DNA of 46,404 bases from Oscillospiraceae bacterium (GTDB lineage: Bacteria > Bacillota > Clostridia > Oscillospirales > Ruminococcaceae), in contig JAAVIF010000026.1 in assembly GCA_014799365.1 (NCBI GenBank), positions 90,948 to 137,351 of the forward strand, read 5' to 3'. Positions 8,571 through 16,462 of this stretch are shown piece by piece (position 1 is the first letter of the stretch; each line of letters begins with the position of its first letter). The translations under genes and the position numbers were made by a program. The notes under the pieces are model-generated. The model was not told where the DNA came from. It made no database searches and saw nothing but the letters and a program-made list of their open reading frames with translations.

Positions 8571-9143
8571 TTATCGCTTCAGGTGTATAACCTCATCTGC
8601 AAGAAAGTCGCACTCCCGCATATCGTGAGTTACAAAAATGACGGTTTTTCCTTTTATTTTTTCTTTACAGTATTCCATTACAATATTTTTGGTCTCATTG
8701 TCCAGCCCTTTAAACGGTTCGTCAAGAAACAGCACCTTATACTCTGCCATTAAAGCTCTTAATAAGGCCACTCTGCGCTTCATACCTCCGCTTAGCTCTC
8801 TTACCGCCTTATTTTCACATTTTTCAAGCCCTATTTTGGATAATTCCTCCGCGATCTCGCCTTTACCGTACCTTTTTCCCGTAACCAAGCGAATATTTGC
8901 CGAAGCGGTAAGATTTTCACAAAGTCTGTTTTCTTGAAATACCGCGCTGACGGGCTTAGGACAAACAATCGTCCCGCCGTCGGGAGGGAGTATTCCCATT
9001 AAAACAGCTAAAAGCGTAGACTTGCCGCAGCCAGACTGTCCGATAACCGCCGTTGTCTGACCGCCTGCAAAAATATGTGAAAAGTGATTTAAAACCGTAT
9101 TTTCGCCGTAAGATTTTATTATATCCTCTGCAATAACTTCCAT
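8571..9143 (-). CDS. ABC importer ATP-binding protein, nitrate/sulfonate/thiamine-precursor type
   Basis: A 190-residue ATPase that would energise the permease encoded just upstream. It has Walker A GQSGCGKSTL, the signature LSGGMKRRVALLRAL, Walker B VLFLDEP and the H-loop THD. It is shorter than typical SsuB/TauB ATPases (about 240) and lacks a C-terminal extension. The ATG at 9143 is chosen because GGAAATGG is well spaced; an ATG four codons earlier is too close to it. It is the last gene of the SBP-permease-ATPase operon. The ligand is unresolved. Confidence 0.92.
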   Translation of the reverse strand: MEVIAEDIIKSYGENTVLNHFSHIFAGGQTTAVIGQSGCGKSTLLAVLMGILPPDGGTIVCPKPVSAVFQENRLCENLTASANIRLVTGKRYGKGEIAEELSKIGLEKCENKAVRELSGGMKRRVALLRALMAEYKVLFLDEPFKGLDNETKNIVMEYCKEKIKGKTVIFVTHDMRECDFLADEVIHLKR

Positions 9144-9211
9144 TTGTACAACCATTTCCGTTAATATTTTACCATTTTTATATCAATCTCTTTTTCTGAA
9201 AGGGATTGATA

Positions 9212-9958
9212 TTACATTCTTTCAACACGCTTTACAAGCACATTGACGGCTGTTATAAAAAGCTTTTCGCACAGCCAGCTTATAAGAATTATAACAACGG
9301 TCCACGCAAACAGATCGGCGGTTTCAAGGTAAATTTTAGCTTGATACAGCTTTTCTCCTATCGAACCGTCGGGAATCCCTATAACCTCGGCAGCAACTCC
9401 CGATTTCCAGCAAAGGCCGATAGCAAGACCCGCCGCGGAGCGAATGTAAGGCAAAAGCTGTGACAGGTAAATTCCCACAAATCTTCTCCGCGCCGGTATT
9501 CCGAAAATCCTTGCCATTTCTTTAAGCTTCAGGTCCAGCGCGTCTATTCCCTCCAGCATATTTAAATAAACAATAGGTACGCATATCAAAAATGTCACAA
9601 GTACAGAAAGATTTTTTGAAGATACCCATATCAGCGCGAGAATAGTAAAGGAGGCCACCGGAATAGCTTTAAGCACGGAAATAAGGGGAGCCAAAAAAAT
9701 ACGCACAAAAGACAGCTTTCCCGAAACAACAGCCAAGCCGACTCCCGTAACAAGCCCCAATGCAAAGCCCGAAAGTATCCGCCCCGTGGAAAACAATATG
9801 CTTTTCCAAAAATCAAGTTCCGCAATAAGATCAAATATTTTTTGTACTACGGCAGTTGGTGTAACCAAAAGGATTTTTTGATTAAGAGCCATTGCGCCAA
9901 GCTGCCATATTATAAGCCAAAACACTATGCAAAGCAGTGTTATAACGCGCTTTTTCAT
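9212..9958 (-). CDS. ABC importer permease, SsuC/ThiX-like
   Basis: A 248-residue inner-membrane permease with about six hydrophobic helices. The cytoplasmic ATPase-contact loop MLEGIDALDLKLKEMARIFGIPA matches the EAA loop of the BPD_transp_1 family. The LCWKSGVAAEVIGIPDGSIGEKLYQAK segment is typical of nitrate/sulfonate/taurine and thiamine-precursor permeases. The start at 9958 was chosen over the 21-codon longer frame because MKKRVITLL begins the first helix and AAAGG lies upstream. It sits between the binding protein and the ATPase genes. Confidence 0.92.
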   Translation of the reverse strand: MKKRVITLLCIVFWLIIWQLGAMALNQKILLVTPTAVVQKIFDLIAELDFWKSILFSTGRILSGFALGLVTGVGLAVVSGKLSFVRIFLAPLISVLKAIPVASFTILALIWVSSKNLSVLVTFLICVPIVYLNMLEGIDALDLKLKEMARIFGIPARRRFVGIYLSQLLPYIRSAAGLAIGLCWKSGVAAEVIGIPDGSIGEKLYQAKIYLETADLFAWTVVIILISWLCEKLFITAVNVLVKRVERM

Positions 9959-10078
9959 TCTTCGGTAAAACCTTTTCGTAATGTTTATTGAAAGTATAAT
10001 GTATTTTATACAATTAACCAACTAAAAATATTCACATTGATTCTCATTCGGTGTCAAAACAATAATCTATATTATGTA

Positions 10079-10118
10079 AAAAATGCCTTACCGCACAAAC
10101 GGCAGACATTTTTTTATT
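10079..10118 (-). terminator. Possible intra-operon attenuator between binding protein and permease
   Basis: On the minus strand an imperfect stem (ATGTCTGCCG against CGGTAAGGCAT) is followed by a T-run in the 183-bp gap after the binding-protein stop. It could partly terminate transcription, giving more binding protein than permease. Confidence 0.4.
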
Positions 10119-10141
10119 TTAGCAGTTCTCTATATATTATG

Positions 10142-11236
10142 TTATGCACCGTAATAAAAATCGTCAGCGGGTACCGCACCGCCCACCGCTTCGGGAACCT
10201 GTTCAAACAGCACATTCAGATAACCCGAAAGCTTTTCCTTCATCTCCTCGGCAGTAATGCAAACGATGTTGCACTTCGGTATTGCCTTTTCCGCCACCGC
10301 CGCCTTGATTATTCCGTACTTTTCCACAAGCTGAGCCGCTTCGGAAACATTTGCGTTGACATATTCGACTGAGGCCGCGTATCTTGTCAAAAACTCGTTT
10401 ACGGCTTCGGGATTTTCTTCCGCAAACTCCGTTCTGACGGCTACTACTCCCGTAATCATTGCACTTCCGTTATCTAACTTATTCCATTCCTCAGTAAGAT
10501 CAAGTACAGCGTTAATACCGTCGTTTTGAGCCTGCGCGCTTGTAACAAAAGGTTGTGGAAGCATTGCTACGCCGTTTTCATCCGCAAGAAGCGCGGCGAC
10601 GCATTCCGCGTGCTCGCTTTTCCACTCGATTGTAAGGTCTTTTTCGGGATCAATCCCATTTTGTGTCAAAATGTAATTCAGCGCGTACTCGGGAGTTGCG
10701 TTTTTACCGCTTGCATAAACGGTTTTGCCTTTTAAATCCGAAACGCTTGTCACTGTATTTCCGTTTTCGCAAATATATATAACTCCCAGTGTGTTTACCG
10801 CCAATACCTTAACTCCGCCCTCGGTCTTATTATACAGCACCGAAGCAAGATTGGCGGGTACACAGAAAATATCCGTATCCCCCTTTATTACCTTCGGTGA
10901 GAGCTCGTCCACCGCAGATACAATACTGAATTCATAAGAATAACCTTCGGCTTCGCTGTCCTCCATTAGCTTCGTCATGCCCATTGCGGTAGGACCGCTT
11001 AAAGCGGTGATATTGATATTGACCGCCAAATCGGTATTATCCGAAGCTTCTCCTCCGCTTTGGCTGTCAGTGCCATGTGTTTCAACGCTTTCCGAAACCG
11101 AAGGCGTTTGCGGTTTGCTGTCTGAAGACATGCTGTTGTCGGAATTGCCCGCTGCGCTTGAATCGGAGCAGCCCGATAAGATACCGACGCATAGCATTGC
11201 GGTTGTAAATGCTTTAAAACTGTTTTTAATTGTCAT
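10142..11236 (-). CDS. ABC importer substrate-binding lipoprotein, NMT1/SsuA-like
   Basis: A 364-residue extracytoplasmic binding protein. A signal peptide leads to the lipobox ILSGC, so it would be tethered to the membrane. A Ser/Asn/Asp-rich linker of about 45 residues follows, then the two-lobed domain (NINITALSGPTAMGM, VSDLKGKTVYASGKNATPEYAL, MLPQPFVTSAQAQ). This pattern fits COG0715 proteins that bind nitrate, sulfonates, taurine or thiamine precursors. No metal-binding or ligand-specific motif decides between these. AGAAGGG precedes the ATG. It is the first gene of the three-gene importer. No thiamine or S-box riboswitch was seen upstream. Confidence 0.92.
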   Translation of the reverse strand: MTIKNSFKAFTTAMLCVGILSGCSDSSAAGNSDNSMSSDSKPQTPSVSESVETHGTDSQSGGEASDNTDLAVNINITALSGPTAMGMTKLMEDSEAEGYSYEFSIVSAVDELSPKVIKGDTDIFCVPANLASVLYNKTEGGVKVLAVNTLGVIYICENGNTVTSVSDLKGKTVYASGKNATPEYALNYILTQNGIDPEKDLTIEWKSEHAECVAALLADENGVAMLPQPFVTSAQAQNDGINAVLDLTEEWNKLDNGSAMITGVVAVRTEFAEENPEAVNEFLTRYAASVEYVNANVSEAAQLVEKYGIIKAAVAEKAIPKCNIVCITAEEMKEKLSGYLNVLFEQVPEAVGGAVPADDFYYGA

Positions 11237-11364
11237 TTTTTTGCCCTTCTTGTTCTGTTATTTATTCATTTATTTTATGCCGACCAACTAACGCCGAACG
11301 CGGCATTGCAGCAGCATTTTATTTTATATATTTTTTGTTTTACCTATGTAATTATGCTTTAACA

Positions 11365-12303
11365 TTACAAATTTGCTTTTTTCGCTTTAACGCTGAAAGC
11401 AATATGCCCGTGTGGAGTGTTCCAAAGCATGCTTATATCGGGATGACTGTTTTTAAAATCGCTTTGAAATCTTCCTTTTTCCACTGTTCCGTCGCCTATA
11501 AGCACAATATTCTCATTTGTATAGCTTCTTATAAAGTTCTCGGAAAAAGTGCGGGACAGCTCACCTGTCATTGACATTGCAATTTCGTCTAAGGTCTTAA
11601 GCTCTTTTCCCATTAGCTTTCCTAAAGTATAACACAAAAGCTCTCTGTTTATCACTGTGACCGCTCGATAAACTCTATTGCTTTCACCTCTGAAAATAGT
11701 GTAATAATAAACGGATTTTCCAATATCATAGCCGTCGTAATTCATATTTTCGGCTTCTATATGGATTTGGAAAATACTGTTCATAAAGTGTTCGGCCCGA
11801 GCTTGCAGCAGTGTAAGAGCGTCGCTGTCCAAATTCGTTTCCCATTGACTTCTTATTCTCCCTACTATTGCCTGATCCTCAAGCATTACATGAGCAGTAA
11901 GCCACGCGGCACATACGCCCGCAAAATGTTCGACAGACTTTTCGGAAAAATCGGTTTCCGCCATTTGCCTTTCAAGAGCGGGTATGGTAATTTCACGCAT
12001 ACTGTCGTGTATACGTTTATGATTTGCATATCCGCCGTATCCTATTTTGACCTGAAATGCCTCTTCCTGCGCAAAATGCTGAATAGTATATTGTTTTAAG
12101 TATTTTACCACTTCCATACAGGTTTTTTTGTTTTTTTCAAAATCCTTCAGCATAAGATTTTTAAGCAGTCGGCGCACTATGGTAAACAAACGCATATGAG
12201 CCGAGTCAATCTCTTCAACCCCCACACAGTATTGATCCTTCCATGCAAAAATCTCATCGATATTTTCAATATTCTTATCAATCATTTCCTGATTCTTGCT
12301 CAT
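11365..12303 (-). CDS. Hemerythrin-CheX-like fusion protein
   Basis: A 312-residue two-part protein. Residues about 10-150 form a bacteriohemerythrin, a di-iron four-helix bundle that binds oxygen. The ligands are seen in SAHMRLF, HFAQEE, HKRIH and HVMLED. Residues about 190-312 resemble the CheX/CheC-like phosphatase fold: VYRAVTVINRELLCYTLGKLMG, then LDEIAMSMTGELSRTFSENF, then a final strand HIAFSVKAKK. The N-terminal half suggests oxygen or redox sensing, and the C-terminal half a signalling output. The ATG at 12303 has GGGGA 8 nt upstream; a TTG 5 codons earlier is less likely. No chemotaxis genes adjoin it. Confidence 0.8.
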   Translation of the reverse strand: MSKNQEMIDKNIENIDEIFAWKDQYCVGVEEIDSAHMRLFTIVRRLLKNLMLKDFEKNKKTCMEVVKYLKQYTIQHFAQEEAFQVKIGYGGYANHKRIHDSMREITIPALERQMAETDFSEKSVEHFAGVCAAWLTAHVMLEDQAIVGRIRSQWETNLDSDALTLLQARAEHFMNSIFQIHIEAENMNYDGYDIGKSVYYYTIFRGESNRVYRAVTVINRELLCYTLGKLMGKELKTLDEIAMSMTGELSRTFSENFIRSYTNENIVLIGDGTVEKGRFQSDFKNSHPDISMLWNTPHGHIAFSVKAKKANL

Positions 12304-12493
12304 TTGCATATTCCCCAATCTTCTAAAACATTTACCTAAAAGCTGTTAATATTTGTTAATTATATCATATTTCCGCAAAATAGTCAAATTATTTCAACCG
12401 GCTTATTTGGATTTTTATATAATGTTAAGTATAAAAACAACCGTCAAAGGAAAAATAAATCAACATCGTTTAGATTACTGTTACGGAGTTAAT

Positions 12494-12838
12494 ATGAAAA
12501 AAATTTTTATGGGCGTTATATGCGGATTATTAAACGGATTATTCGGTTCCGGCGGCGGAGTTGCCGCAGTACCCATGCTTGAAGCGGCAAAGCTTGAAGC
12601 AAAGGAAAGCCACGCCACCTCGGTAGCGTTGATATTTGTCTTAAGCCTTGCCACAACAATAAGTTATTTTTTGGGCGACAAGCTCGATTTCACAATGGCA
12701 TGGTCTTATATCCCCTACGGCTTAGTCGGAGCCATTGCGGGAGCCGTGCTGCTCAAAAAAATACCCAATTCCCTTTTAAGACGAATTTTCGGCGTTATAA
12801 TCCTGTTTGCCGCCTTCAGGATTCTGGTGAAGCAATGA
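12494..12838 (+). CDS. TauE/SafE-type (TSUP) half-transporter, first half
   Basis: A 114-residue membrane protein with three to four hydrophobic helices. It resembles the N-terminal half of TSUP carriers, which move sulfite, sulfoacetate or other organic anions. NGLFGSGGGVAAVPML is the family's glycine-rich opening motif. The ATG at 12494 is preceded by CGGAG; the longer open frame upstream is not coding-like. Its stop codon overlaps the start of the next gene by ATGA, so the two halves are translationally coupled and probably assemble together. Full TSUP proteins are about 240-270 residues, close to the sum of the two. Confidence 0.85.
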   Translation: MKKIFMGVICGLLNGLFGSGGGVAAVPMLEAAKLEAKESHATSVALIFVLSLATTISYFLGDKLDFTMAWSYIPYGLVGAIAGAVLLKKIPNSLLRRIFGVIILFAAFRILVKQ

Positions 12839-13248
12839 ATATAATAATAGGGATTTTATCGGGGATAGCCGCGTCAATGGGCTTTGGAGGAGGATTTATA
12901 CTTATAATTTACCTTACCACCTTTTCCGATGTAAACCAGATCACCGCACAGGGTGTTAATCTTCTTTTCTTCCTGCCTGTCGCGCTTGTGTCTTTGATAA
13001 TACATCAAAAAAATAGCCTTATAAAATGGAAGGTGCTGTTGAGACTTATTCCCGGCGGTATAATCGGTATTCTTCTCGGTACGTTTATTTCTTCTCATAT
13101 AGACGTGGATTTTCTTCAAAAGCTGTTTGCGGGACTGCTCATATTCGTGGGATTTAAAGAGCTTTTTCACAAAAATGAAAAAAATTCAAAAAAGGTCTTG
13201 ACAAATGAACAAAAATCCAATATAATATATGACAATGAAATGCGATGA
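12835..13248 (+). CDS. TauE/SafE-type (TSUP) half-transporter, second half
   Basis: A 137-residue membrane protein that repeats the TSUP motif as SMGFGGGFILIIYLT and NQITAQGVNLLFFLPVALVSL, with about four hydrophobic helices. It starts at the ATG overlapping the stop of the previous gene, not at the longer frame to 12700, which overlaps the first half. The last 20 or so residues are hydrophilic (KNEKNSKKVLTNEQ). Its 3' coding end contains the consensus promoter of the downstream T-box leader. Confidence 0.85.
   Translation: MNIIIGILSGIAASMGFGGGFILIIYLTTFSDVNQITAQGVNLLFFLPVALVSLIIHQKNSLIKWKVLLRLIPGGIIGILLGTFISSHIDVDFLQKLFAGLLIFVGFKELFHKNEKNSKKVLTNEQKSNIIYDNEMR
13198..13226 (+). promoter_or_regulatory. 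Sigma-A promoter of the leuA T-box transcript
   Basis: TTGACA, a 17-bp spacer and TATAAT, all inside the last codons of the preceding TSUP gene. The predicted start of transcription is near 13233, at the beginning of the T-box leader. Confidence 0.85.
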
Positions 13249-13490
13249 CAGGGAAAAAAGCAATTTTGTTTTTTCAGAAAGCCGTTGTTTGATGCGAAAC
13301 GGTAAAGCGGAATTGTAATAGCTCACCCTTGAGCAGTCGGCTGAATACAGTAGGCTTGATCGGGTACTCCCGTTACAGAGTTACACATTGTTTGATGTGG
13401 CTAAGGTGAGTACGGCAGTATGCCGTGCTAAAAAGAGTGGTACCGCGAGGAATTGTCCCCGTCTCTTTACATAGAGACGGGGTTTTATAT
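13233..13490 (+). promoter_or_regulatory. Leucine T-box leader upstream of leuA
   Basis: A T-box leader senses uncharged tRNA by a codon-like specifier and by the tRNA 3' end. The conserved T-box sequence GAGTGGTACCGCG is at 13435-13447, with TGG pairing to the tRNA acceptor end. The specifier context AGCTCACCCTTGAG, before the distal stem, reads CTC, a leucine codon, which agrees with leuA downstream. The terminator stem CCCCGTCTCT (13457-13466) and AGAGACGGGG (13473-13482) is followed by TTTT. Low charged tRNA-Leu would favour the antiterminator. The specifier is my reading of the alignment pattern. Confidence 0.95.
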
Positions 13491-13544
13491 TTGTATCTGT
13501 CGGTGCATGCTGCCTTTCCCACAAACCGAGAAAGGAAAAAGGAT

Positions 13545-15206
13545 ATGAAAAACACAGAAAAGTACACAAGAAACTATTTTATGCCCCCTTATCCCTGCTT
13601 TAAATGGACGGAAAAGGAGTATATCGACAAAGCCCCCGTTTGGTGCAGCGTAGATCTGAGGGACGGAAACCAAGCTTTGGTGGTTCCCATGACCTTGGAG
13701 GAAAAGCTTGAATTTTTTAAATACCTTGTAAAAATCGGCTTTAAAGAAATTGAAGTGGGCTTCCCCGCCGCCTCCGAAACAGAATACGAGTTTTGCCGCG
13801 CGCTGATCGAGGAAAACCTTATCCCCGACGATGTTACCATTCAGGTGCTTACCCAGTCCCGCGAGCATATCATCAAAAAGACCTTTGAAGCCTTAAAGGG
13901 TGCGAAAAACGCAATAGTACACCTGTACAACTCGACCTCGGTAGCGCAGCGCGAGCAGGTTTTCAGAAAATCAAAGGAAGAAATAATCGATATTGCCGTA
14001 AGCGGCGCAAAGCTGTTTCTCCAGTATGCAAAGGAATTTGAGGGTAATTTCAGATTCGAGTATTCTCCCGAAAGCTTTACGGGTACCGAAATGGAATTTG
14101 CGCTGGAGATATGCAACGAGGTGTTAAAGATTTGGGATCCTAACCCCGAAAACAAGGTGATCATCAATCTCCCCGTAACCGTTGAGCTGTCAATGCCTCA
14201 CGTTTACGCAAGTCAGATCGAATACATGTGCGAAAATCTCTACAAAAGAGAAAACGTAGTTGTTTCACTTCACCCTCACAACGACAGGGGCTGCGGCGTG
14301 GCGGATACCGAGCTTGGGCTGCTTGCGGGCGCGGACAGAGTTGAGGGTACGCTGTTCGGCAACGGCGAAAGAACGGGCAACGTTGATATTGTCACTTTGG
14401 CTCTTAATATGTATACCCATGGAGTAGACCCGATGCTTGATTTTGAAAACATGCCCGAAACCGTTGCGGTATATGAAAAGCTTACGGGAATGAAAGTAAA
14501 CGAGCGTCAGCCCTACGGCGGCGCGCTGGTGTACGCCGCTTTCTCGGGCTCGCATCAGGACGCTATCGCAAAGGGCATGAAATGGCGCGAGGAAAAGGAA
14601 GTACCTCACTGGACGGTTCCCTATCTGCCTATTGACCCAAAAGATGTGGGCAGACAGTACGACGGCGATGTTATACGTATCAACAGCCAAAGCGGCAAGG
14701 GCGGTATCGGCTTCCTGCTTCAGAAGAAATTCGGCATAGATCTGCCTCCAAAATTCCGCGAAACAGTCAGCTATGCTGTTAAAGATATTTCCGACAAGCA
14801 GCATAAGGAGCTTTTACCCGATGAAATTTACAATGCCTTTATGGAAAAATATGTAAACGCAGAGAGCAAGCTTAAGTATAAAGAGGTACACTTTGTTCAG
14901 GGCGACGAATACGAAGCGAAGCTCACCATTATTCAGAATAATAAGGAAAGAGTTATCACAGGCACGGGCAACGGCAGGCTTGACGCAGTAAGCGATGCGT
15001 TAAGACGCTGTCTGAACATAACCTTTACTATATGCTCATATAAGGAACACGCTTTGAACACAGGCTCCAAATCAAAGGCAATATCCTATGTTGAGATCGC
15101 CGACAAAAACGGCGTTATAACATGGGGCGCGGGAGTACACAGCGATATAATCACTTCATCTGTGAAAGGTCTTATCAGCGCGTTGAATTTAAGCGATATT
15201 TTATGA
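13545..15206 (+). CDS. leuA: 2-isopropylmalate synthase, LeuA type 2
   Basis: A 553-residue enzyme that condenses acetyl-CoA with 2-oxoisovalerate, the first committed step of leucine synthesis. The N-terminal barrel opens YFMPPYPCFKW and has the metal/substrate motif SVDLRDGNQAL. HPHNDRGCGVADTELG and FGNGERTGNVDI carry the catalytic histidines and Gly-rich stretch. A C-terminal LeuA dimer/allosteric domain starts at about 430. The length and opening fit the yeast-like LeuA2 form. The ATG at 13545 is preceded by AAAGG; upstream in-frame codons run through the T-box terminator and are leader. A bidirectional terminator follows the gene. Confidence 0.96.
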   Translation: MKNTEKYTRNYFMPPYPCFKWTEKEYIDKAPVWCSVDLRDGNQALVVPMTLEEKLEFFKYLVKIGFKEIEVGFPAASETEYEFCRALIEENLIPDDVTIQVLTQSREHIIKKTFEALKGAKNAIVHLYNSTSVAQREQVFRKSKEEIIDIAVSGAKLFLQYAKEFEGNFRFEYSPESFTGTEMEFALEICNEVLKIWDPNPENKVIINLPVTVELSMPHVYASQIEYMCENLYKRENVVVSLHPHNDRGCGVADTELGLLAGADRVEGTLFGNGERTGNVDIVTLALNMYTHGVDPMLDFENMPETVAVYEKLTGMKVNERQPYGGALVYAAFSGSHQDAIAKGMKWREEKEVPHWTVPYLPIDPKDVGRQYDGDVIRINSQSGKGGIGFLLQKKFGIDLPPKFRETVSYAVKDISDKQHKELLPDEIYNAFMEKYVNAESKLKYKEVHFVQGDEYEAKLTIIQNNKERVITGTGNGRLDAVSDALRRCLNITFTICSYKEHALNTGSKSKAISYVEIADKNGVITWGAGVHSDIITSSVKGLISALNLSDIL

Positions 15207-15224
15207 TTATAGATAACAAATAAT

Positions 15225-15273
15225 AAAAAAATCGTTTTCGGTTTGCTTTGTTACAAGCCGAAAACGATTTTTT
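15225..15273. terminator. Bidirectional terminator between leuA and a methyltransferase gene
   Basis: AAAAAATCGTTTTCGG pairs with CCGAAAACGATTTTTT around a loop of about 16 nt. The arms continue as TTTG/CAAG. The A/T runs on both sides let it end transcripts from leuA (plus) and the convergent methyltransferase (minus). Confidence 0.9.
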
Positions 15274-15285
15274 GTTCTTATGATC

Positions 15286-16047
15286 TTATTTCTTAGCTAC
15301 TATGAACAATCTTTTAAAAGGAAACAGAACCTTTCCGTTCTTTTGTACGGCATAAGCATTTTTAATATTATCAAGCACCTTGTTCAAAAACCTTTCACAT
15401 TCAATTTCATCGAGCTTTTCAGTATAGGGATTAAGAGCTGTGCCTCTGATAAAGTTCAGAATATTTTCATGACTGTCCATCACATGATAATAATCGGTCA
15501 CCCAGATGTTTACATCGTCCGACAGCTTTGACAGTATATCATAGTAATCATTCGCCGAAAAAGCAACGGTTTTTCGGACCTCTGCATTCCGCAGTCTTTC
15601 GGGTAAAACCGTTTTTGCTTCATTTATACACTTGCTTGTGGGCATTAAATAGGAAAGAGGAAGCTGTGCCGCAAAAACTCCGTTTTCGTTAAGCATTTCA
15701 AAGGAATTGTTTATAAACTCCTCTTGATTTGTCAGCCACTGCATGAACGCGTTGGAAAAGATCAAATCAAATTTTCCCATATCAAAAAGCGGCTTGCTGC
15801 AATCTCTTTGAACAAAATCAATTTCCGGCAAAGTCTTTTTGGCGGCTTCAAGCATATTTTCGGATAGATCGGCGCCGATTATTTCTGAGTTTTTAAAAGC
15901 CGCCGCAAGTGCCGCCGTACTCATTCCCGAGCCGCAGCCCACGTCAAGTATACGTTTAAAATCGTTATCCTTTATTCTGTTCACCAAGTCAGCCGAGGGC
16001 TGTGAACGTTCTTTTTTGTAAGCACCGTAAAGCTGTGCGTTCCACAT
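15286..16047 (-). CDS. Class I SAM-dependent methyltransferase, trans-aconitate methyltransferase-like
   Basis: A 253-residue cytoplasmic methyltransferase. It opens with MWNAQLYGAYKKERSQPS, which resembles Tam (trans-aconitate 2-methyltransferase). The SAM-binding motif DVGCGSGMST (about 36-45) is followed by the acidic ADLSENML, a DFVQRDC loop and FSNAFMQWL. The close resemblance of the opening and of the AQLPLSY segment to Tam supports that subfamily, but the substrate is inferred. It is a single gene, convergent with leuA and sharing its terminator. Confidence 0.85.
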   Translation of the reverse strand: MWNAQLYGAYKKERSQPSADLVNRIKDNDFKRILDVGCGSGMSTAALAAAFKNSEIIGADLSENMLEAAKKTLPEIDFVQRDCSKPLFDMGKFDLIFSNAFMQWLTNQEEFINNSFEMLNENGVFAAQLPLSYLMPTSKCINEAKTVLPERLRNAEVRKTVAFSANDYYDILSKLSDDVNIWVTDYYHVMDSHENILNFIRGTALNPYTEKLDEIECERFLNKVLDNIKNAYAVQKNGKVLFPFKRLFIVAKK

Positions 16048-16141
16048 TGGTTTCGCCTCCTGTTTGAAGATTTATCGTTTCTTTAATTATATAGCAAAGA
16101 GCTGAAAGGGTCAAGTATTTATAAAAATTTCAATTAAGGTA

Positions 16142-16170
16142 TTGACAAATCCGATTCATTGCGGTAAAAT
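16142..16170 (+). promoter_or_regulatory. Consensus sigma-A promoter of a tiny gene
   Basis: TTGACA, a 17-bp spacer and TAAAAT. It sits 30 bp before a 34-codon open frame and 170 bp before a strong terminator. Confidence 0.8.
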
Positions 16171-16200
16171 ATAAAAAAGCTTTTATATCGGGAGAATGTT

Positions 16201-16305
16201 ATGCTTAATTTATTCACAACTGCCTTTATATTTTGGTTTAGCGGCTTGAGCTTTTACTATGGCTTCAAGTATTTTTTGCGTGCCAAAAATAAAGTTGCGG
16301 TGTAA
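16201..16305 (+). CDS. Small hydrophobic membrane protein, 34 residues
   Basis: A short open frame that would be missed by length cutoffs. It is bracketed by its own promoter (16142-16170), a GGGAG ribosome binding site and a terminator (16341-16370), a complete transcription unit. The protein has one hydrophobic stretch (LFTTAFIFWFSGLSFYYG) and a short basic tail (FLRAKNK), which fits a single-helix membrane peptide. No homologue is recognised and no antitoxin-like RNA is evident on the opposite strand. Start and stop are clear, but whether it is translated is inferred. Confidence 0.6.
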   Translation: MLNLFTTAFIFWFSGLSFYYGFKYFLRAKNKVAV

Positions 16306-16340
16306 CGGATAAATTCGGCGTGTTTTTTCACGAAATTTTA

Positions 16341-16370
16341 AGCCTGCACCACGGCGGTGCAGGCTTTTTA
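16341..16370 (+). terminator. Terminator of the tiny-gene unit
   Basis: GCCTGCACC and GGTGCAGGC form a 9-bp perfect stem with a 5-nt loop, followed by TTTTTAT. Confidence 0.9.
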
Positions 16371-16462
16371 TAATCAAGTTATGGTCAAATGATGTAAATG
16401 ATCCTGTTCCGCAGGTGCAAAACCGCACTTTATCAAAATAAAGAAAAGGAGAACATTTGCAT

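Noticed and set aside
12700-12834. Longer start of the second TSUP half
   Set aside because: It overlaps the first half in another frame; the ATGA overlap start is the natural one.
13425-13544. Upstream in-frame extension of leuA
   Set aside because: It would translate the T-box terminator. The start at 13545 has a good AAAGG and matches the usual LeuA beginning.
16210-16428. A 72-codon minus-strand frame over the tiny gene
   Set aside because: It crosses the terminator hairpin and has no recognisable features.
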